Positions 59,501 through 64,000 of a stretch of DNA of 64,000 nucleotides are shown piece after piece. This stretch comes from Caenimonas sedimenti. Lineage in GTDB: Bacteria; Pseudomonadota; Gammaproteobacteria; Burkholderiales; Burkholderiaceae_C. Positions within the stretch are counted from its first letter, which is position 1, and the number at the start of each line of letters is the position of its first letter. The stretch covers positions 124,001 to 188,000 of the forward strand of contig NZ_VOBQ01000014.1 in the NCBI RefSeq assembly GCF_007833165.1, in the 5' to 3' direction. A program made the translations under genes and the position numbers. The notes below the pieces were generated by a model. It had not been told where the DNA came from and ran no database searches. It worked only from the letters and a program-made list of their open reading frames with translations.

Positions 59501-61268
59501 GGCGGTGGCCCGCCGCACCTGGCGGGCCGCTCTCGGCCTGGCATTGGCCGTGGCGTGCCTGGCGGGCTGCACCGTGGTGAGCGGGCGGCCCGGGCTCAGC
59601 TACCGCAACGAGCCGGACACCGGCCGCTCGTTCGTGCGGCCTCTCACGCCCGTGCCGCGGGCCGCCACCGAATGGGTCGCCGACAAGCCCCAGTTCGTCG
59701 GCTTGGCCATGAGCGGTGGCGGCAGCCGGTCGGCCAACTTCGGGATGGCCGTCCTGACCGAGCTGGACCACCTGGGCGTGCTGCAGCATGTCGACGCGGT
59801 GTCCGCGGTGAGCGGCGGCTCGATCCCCGCCGCCTACTTCGCCCTGCAAGGCGACCAGCCGGGGTGGTCGGTGCGCGGACGCCAGCTGGCCGGCACGGAC
59901 TTCGCGCTGCCCCTCATCGGCAAGCTGCTCAATCCCATCAACCTGGCGCTGACGACCTTCTCGGACCTGGACCGCAGCGACAACCTGGCCGAGCTGTTCG
60001 AGGCGAAGCTGTTCGACGGCCGACGCGTGACCTTCGGCGATCTCGGGCCCCGCGGGCCGCGCCGGCCGGCGGTCTATTTCAACGCCACGGACACCACCAA
60101 TGGCGGCGCGCGCTTCGTCTTCAGCGACCAGCAGTTCCTGCGCTCCACGGGCTCCGACCTCAGCAAGTTTCCCATCGCGTGGGCCATGGCGTCGTCCGGC
60201 GCTTTCCCCGGCGTCTTCAATTCCGTCACCCTGCGCCGCCACAGCCTTGACCCCGCCAAGCGCCGCGAGGGCACGGAAGATCCCAACGACAAGCGCTACC
60301 TGCACCTGATCGACGGCGGCCCCAGCGACAACCTGGGCGTGGAGACCCTGATCCGGCTGGCGCGCGAGCACCATGTCAATCGCTTGAATGCGCAGCAGCC
60401 TTCGCAGGGTTGCATGATCCTGGTGCTGGATTCGCATGTCCCGAGTGCCGGCGTGGCGGAAATGCGCCAGTCCGACCGGCGCAATTTCGGCTCGGTGCTG
60501 ATGGACCTGAATTTCCTGGACGCCATCGACGCGATGCTGTCGAACCGCCGCGACCAGACGCTCGCGCAGATGGGCATCCGGCGCGATGTGCCGCAAGGGC
60601 AGTTCAACGTGGAACTGGCGCCCGGATTGTGGGACTACAAGATCCGGCCCTATCGGCGCGTCAGCCGCTTCCCCATCGAGTACTACACCCTGGACGGCCG
60701 GGCTTTCACCGAGGCCCGCTTCCTCACGGTGACCAATGCGCTCGATTTTTCGGCCGTCCGGGTCGCGGAGCGCCGCGAATTCGATTGCCACGCCTGGCAC
60801 ATCGCGCTGGACGACATCCAGGCCATCGTGCCCTGGCGCGTGCGCGACGGCCAGGAGAAGCCGTTGGACCTGGGGGCCGCCGACGACAAGGCGGTATTCG
60901 CCTACCGGTCGCGCCTGGGCCGCCTGATCAGCCAGGTGGCCACCAGCTACCGCCTGAGCGGCCCGCCGAACTGCAGCCAGGCGCAGCTGCAGGACCTGCT
61001 CTACGACGCCGCGCGCGTCGCGGTGCGGCAGGACCGGATGTCGCTCACGGAAGTCTGCCCATGGTTCAAGGCCCGCGGCCTGGACGGGGCCGGGCAGTGC
61101 CGGCTGGAGAGCGAGCCGCTGGTGCGCCCGGAATTGCAGGTGCTGCCCATCCGCGAGCCGCTGAATCTCACCGAGTCCGAGCAGATGACCGACCGCTTCG
61201 TGAAGTGCGCCGGGCCGGCCCGGCTGCTGGTCACGCCCGCACTGCCGGAGACGCTGCCCTTCCGGTGA
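59493..61268 (+). CDS. Patatin-like phospholipase lipoprotein
   Basis: 591 residues. Lipobox LAGC with Cys26. The patatin fold starts QFVGLAMSGGGSRSANFGMA (oxyanion glycines), nucleophile serine in VSAVSGGSIPAAYFA, and the catalytic Asp in DGGPSDNLGVE. A lipid acyl hydrolase attached to a membrane. It overlaps the small secreted gene by eight bases. Its stop lies 13 bases from the convergent mrdA stop; no terminator is evident there. Confidence 0.9.
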   Translation: MTEAVARRTWRAALGLALAVACLAGCTVVSGRPGLSYRNEPDTGRSFVRPLTPVPRAATEWVADKPQFVGLAMSGGGSRSANFGMAVLTELDHLGVLQHVDAVSAVSGGSIPAAYFALQGDQPGWSVRGRQLAGTDFALPLIGKLLNPINLALTTFSDLDRSDNLAELFEAKLFDGRRVTFGDLGPRGPRRPAVYFNATDTTNGGARFVFSDQQFLRSTGSDLSKFPIAWAMASSGAFPGVFNSVTLRRHSLDPAKRREGTEDPNDKRYLHLIDGGPSDNLGVETLIRLAREHHVNRLNAQQPSQGCMILVLDSHVPSAGVAEMRQSDRRNFGSVLMDLNFLDAIDAMLSNRRDQTLAQMGIRRDVPQGQFNVELAPGLWDYKIRPYRRVSRFPIEYYTLDGRAFTEARFLTVTNALDFSAVRVAERREFDCHAWHIALDDIQAIVPWRVRDGQEKPLDLGAADDKAVFAYRSRLGRLISQVATSYRLSGPPNCSQAQLQDLLYDAARVAVRQDRMSLTEVCPWFKARGLDGAGQCRLESEPLVRPELQVLPIREPLNLTESEQMTDRFVKCAGPARLLVTPALPETLPFR

Positions 61269-61281
61269 AGGTTCAAGGCTC

Positions 61282-63498
61282 CTAGGGCGTGGCGGCTGTC
61301 GGCTGCGCGACCACGGGCGGTTCGGGCTCCGGCACCGGTGACACGGGCGAAGCGGCTGGCGCGGCCGCTCGAAGTTCCGTCCTGGGTTTCTTCCTGGCTT
61401 CGGCGACGGCCGCGACCGGCGGCGTGGCGCGCGCCAGGACCGCAGCGGATGCAGGCACCGCCGCCGCGACCGCGGCCGACGGCATCGAACCGGCGGCGGC
61501 CGACTGCGCCGCCGACGCCGGGCTCATGGGCATCCCGGTGCCGCCGGTCGAAGGCGGCCAGGCCGCTTCGCTCGCCACGCGCGGCTTGCCAATCGGGGCG
61601 GCCGCCTGCCCAAGGCGCACGGCGGCCATGTCTTCTTCGCTGGGATACTGGTTCATCAGCCAGTAGTCGAAGATACGCCGGGCGATCGGCGCGGCGTGCG
61701 CGGCCCCGAAGCCCGAGTTTTCCACCACGGCGGCGATCACGATCTTCGGGTCTTCCGCCGGCGCGAACGCGATGTAGAGCGAGTGGTCGCGCTGGTGCTC
61801 CTCGAGCTTCGACGCGTTGTACTTCGCGCCCTGGGCCACGCCCACCGCCTGCGCCGTGCCGGTCTTGCCGCCGGACAGGTAACCGGCGCCCGCGAACACG
61901 CGCGTCGAAGTGCCGCCCTGCGTCACGCCCACCATCGCCTTGCGGATCACGGCCATGTGCTCCGGCTTCAATCCCAGGTCCACCGGCGGGTCGCGCACGA
62001 TCGGTTCGCGCTGCTTCGACATGGCGTCCTGGGTGGCGACGACGATGTGCGGCTTGTGCTTGACGCCGTTGTTGGTGAGGATGGCCGTGGCCTGCGCCAG
62101 CTGCAGCATGGTGAAGCTGTTGTAGCCCTGGCCGATGCCGAGCGAAATGGTTTCGCCCGCGTACCACTTCTTCTGCTCGGGCTTGCGGTAGTAGTTGCGC
62201 TTCCACTCCTGGCTCGGCAGCACGCCGCGCACCTCGCCGAAGATGTCGATGCCGGTGTACTGGCCGAAGCCCAGCGGCTTCATGAAGTCGTGCATCAGGT
62301 CCACGCCCATCTCGTTGGCGAGCGAGTAGTAGTAGACGTTGCTCGATTTGACGATGCTGGTGTGCATGTCCACCGCGCCCAGGCCGTGGTCACCATGGCT
62401 GCGGAAGACGTGTCCGCCGAACGACCAGGAGCCGCCGTCATGGATCACCTGCGTGGCCGTGCGCTTGCCGGTGGTCAGTGCGCCCAGCGCCATGAAGGGC
62501 TTGTAGGTGGAGCCCGGCGGGTAGGTCCCGCGCAGCGCACGGTTGAGCAGCGGTTTGTCGATCGATTCGTTGAGCATCGACCAGTTCTCCTGGTCGATGC
62601 CGTCCACGAACAGGTTGGGATCGAAGGTGGGCTTGCTGACGAAGGCCAGCACTTCGCCCGTCTTCGGGTCGAGCGCGACGAGTGCGCCGCGGCGGTCGCC
62701 GTACATGTCCTCGATCAGGCGCTGCAACTTGATGTCGATGGACAGCACCACGGTGTTGCCGGGCGTCGCCGCGCTGCTGGCCAGCTTGCGCACGGCGCGG
62801 CCGCCGGCCGACGTTTCGACCTGCTCGACGCCGGTATGGCCGTGCAGCTGCTTCTCGAAGCTCTGTTCCACGCCCAGCTTGCCGATGTATTCCGTGCCCC
62901 GGTAATTGCCCTGTTCTTCCTCGGGCCACTCTTCCATCTGCTTCTTCTCGGCCAGGTTGATGCGGCCGATGTAGCCGATGACGTGGCTGGCGAGTTCGCC
63001 CCAGGGGTAGTTGCGGAACAGGCGCGCCTTGATGTCCACGCCGGGGAAGCGGAAGCGCTGGGCGGCGAAGCGCGCGACTTCCTCGTCCGTGAGCTTGGTG
63101 CGGATGGGCAGCGACTCGAAGCTCTTGGACTCCTCCATCAGCTTGCGGAAGCGCCGTTTGTCCCGTGCCTGGATCTCCACCAGCGTGCCCAGCTCTTCAA
63201 TGACCTGGTCGAGCGGCCGGTTCAGGCGCGAGGGCATGATCTCGAGCGTGTACGCCGAGTAGTTGGTGGCGAGCACGATGCCGTTGCGGTCCTGGATCAG
63301 GCCGCGGTTGGGCACGATGGGCACGATGGCCGTGCGGTTGGCCTCGGCCTGTTCGTCCAGCTCGGCGTGCTTGACCACCTGCAGCCAGGTGAGGCGGCCG
63401 GCCAGCAGCAGGAAGCACATCAGCACCACGGCGCTGGCGGCGAGGATGCGGCCGCGGAACCGCGAGAGGTCGGCTTCGACGTTGCGCAGCTCTGTCAT
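61282..63498 (-). CDS. mrdA: Penicillin-binding protein 2 (transpeptidase) with long C-terminal tail
   Basis: 738 residues, longer than most PBP2. N-terminal membrane anchor at about 19-41; dimerisation domain; transpeptidase with Ser330 in PGSTYKPF, KSSNVYYYS, and Lys545 in GGKTGTAQA. It makes side-wall peptidoglycan with RodA and the MreBCD complex. The last 110 or so residues after VRLGQAAAPIGKP are Ala/Pro-rich and low-complexity, without a known domain. The gene is next to mreD, as in the mre-mrd cluster. Confidence 0.96.
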   Translation of the reverse strand: MTELRNVEADLSRFRGRILAASAVVLMCFLLLAGRLTWLQVVKHAELDEQAEANRTAIVPIVPNRGLIQDRNGIVLATNYSAYTLEIMPSRLNRPLDQVIEELGTLVEIQARDKRRFRKLMEESKSFESLPIRTKLTDEEVARFAAQRFRFPGVDIKARLFRNYPWGELASHVIGYIGRINLAEKKQMEEWPEEEQGNYRGTEYIGKLGVEQSFEKQLHGHTGVEQVETSAGGRAVRKLASSAATPGNTVVLSIDIKLQRLIEDMYGDRRGALVALDPKTGEVLAFVSKPTFDPNLFVDGIDQENWSMLNESIDKPLLNRALRGTYPPGSTYKPFMALGALTTGKRTATQVIHDGGSWSFGGHVFRSHGDHGLGAVDMHTSIVKSSNVYYYSLANEMGVDLMHDFMKPLGFGQYTGIDIFGEVRGVLPSQEWKRNYYRKPEQKKWYAGETISLGIGQGYNSFTMLQLAQATAILTNNGVKHKPHIVVATQDAMSKQREPIVRDPPVDLGLKPEHMAVIRKAMVGVTQGGTSTRVFAGAGYLSGGKTGTAQAVGVAQGAKYNASKLEEHQRDHSLYIAFAPAEDPKIVIAAVVENSGFGAAHAAPIARRIFDYWLMNQYPSEEDMAAVRLGQAAAPIGKPRVASEAAWPPSTGGTGMPMSPASAAQSAAAGSMPSAAVAAAVPASAAVLARATPPVAAVAEARKKPRTELRAAAPAASPVSPVPEPEPPVVAQPTAATP

Positions 63499-63511
63499 TG
63501 GTCTTGATCAG

Positions 63512-63560
63512 TTGGGGACAGAGCAAACGGCGCGTGTGCGCGCCTGATGGGTCTGTCCCA
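63512..63560. repeat. Second TTGGGGACAGA inverted repeat
   Basis: TTGGGGACAGA (63512-63522) and TCTGTCCCaCA (63552-63562 region) are inverted arms with one mismatch around a GC-rich spacer, between mreD and mrdA. Same family as the copy at 36544-36587. Confidence 0.75.
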
Positions 63561-63566
63561 CAGGTC

Positions 63567-64000
63567 TTACAGAGGCCTATTTTCGTCCGGATCGGGCGCC
63601 CTGCGTTGCGGCAGCAGCAAAAGAATGCTGACCACGGGCCATAACGCGGACTCGACGACCGGGGCGAGCAGCACCGTCCAGCCCGGGAAGGAGCCGCCGG
63701 CCAGCAGGCGGATCGCCATTTCGATGGCGTGCGCGGCCACGAACAACGGCAGCACCTGCACCGCCTGCGAAGGCACGCTGAACCACAGCAGCCGGCGGTG
63801 GATGGTGATCGCGAAATAGCTGAGCGTGGTGTAGGCCAGCGCGTGCTGCCCGAGCAGCGACGCCTGGTGGACGTCGACCGCCAGGCCGAAAATGAAGGCC
63901 GCGCCCACCCCGATGCGCAGGGGTTGGTGCACGCTCCAGAACACCAGCACCAGCGCCAGGAAGTCCGGCATCCAGGCGACGCGGCCCACCGGCAGCATGT
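63567..64000 (-). CDS. mreD: Rod shape-determining protein MreD (N-terminus beyond the window)
   Basis: At least 143 residues are visible with four to five hydrophobic segments: WMPDFLALVLVFWSVHQPL, FIFGLAVDVHQASLLGQHAL, LLWFSVPSQAVQVLPLF. This is the conserved MreD core. MreD proteins are about 165-175 residues, so the methionine at 63998 is probably internal and the true start lies outside. Inner-membrane partner of MreC and PBP2. Confidence 0.9.
   Translation of the reverse strand, partial: MLPVGRVAWMPDFLALVLVFWSVHQPLRIGVGAAFIFGLAVDVHQASLLGQHALAYTTLSYFAITIHRRLLWFSVPSQAVQVLPLFVAAHAIEMAIRLLAGGSFPGWTVLLAPVVESALWPVVSILLLLPQRRAPDPDENRPL

Noticed and set aside
59475..60800. Minus-strand frame of 441 codons opposite the patatin-like gene
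   Set aside because: Antisense shadow of a clear lipoprotein gene; no recognisable features.

Overview
The window comes from a high-GC betaproteobacterium of the order Burkholderiales, most likely family Comamonadaceae (Ramlibacter/Variovorax-like). The evidence is the ribosomal protein sequences, the dat-ybeD-lipB-lipA and mrdA-mreD gene orders, and a Bug/TctC-type binding protein. The placement rests on family recognition by eye, not on a database search.

Layout. (1) 1-267: start of a phytase-like esterase gene on the minus strand, cut by the window edge. (2) 333-13165: a LacI-type repressor divergent from one very tightly packed ten-gene operon: CUT1-type ABC importer (binding protein, two permeases, ATPase), a signal-less arylsulfatase, its formylglycine-generating enzyme, a HAD phosphatase, a lone TctC-type binding protein, glycerol kinase and glycerol-3-phosphate dehydrogenase. 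Two near-identical palindromic operators lie in the divergent region. The set reads like an uptake, desulfation and glycerol-phosphate catabolism route for a sulfated glycerol-type compound; this is inference. (3) 13175-22207: the spc and alpha ribosomal operons from rplN to rplQ with secY and rpoA, followed by an initiator tRNA-fMet and a terminator. The S10 operon is not directly upstream, and no infA lies between secY and rpmJ.

(4) 22211-29222, minus strand: a compact run copD-like, metallo-hydrolase, dat, ybeD, lipB, lipA, zinc-ribbon membrane protein, AraC-type regulator and DMT exporter. lipB carries an in-frame palindromic repeat insertion. (5) 29330-36682: the complete atpIBEFHAGDC operon with candidate promoter and terminator, and a GC-rich repeat between atpE and atpF. 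(6) 36691-40483, minus strand: nnrD-type dehydratase, histidine phosphatase, two TPM-domain proteins and LemA. (7) 40530-43317: a complete-looking group II intron with reverse transcriptase/maturase/HNH protein, inserted directly behind the start codon of a Rossmann-fold gene.

(8) 43318-46589: that gene, a SnoaL-like protein, a YheT-type hydrolase and a sterol-desaturase-like membrane protein. (9) 46623-61268: an accessory region built around a secreted TPR-CHAT protease-like protein, two large two-partner-secretion exoproteins, their TpsB outer-membrane transporter, a small secreted protein and a patatin-like lipoprotein. The CHAT-plus-exoprotein unit is duplicated in tandem: the first CHAT copy is a deleted and frameshifted pseudogene, the second is intact. 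(10) 61282-64000, minus strand: mrdA (PBP2) and the 3' part of mreD, cell-shape genes.

No rRNA, CRISPR array or DNA transposon was seen. The most interesting parts are the sulfatase/FGE/ABC/glp operon, the duplicated CHAT plus two-partner-secretion locus, and the start-codon-splitting intron.
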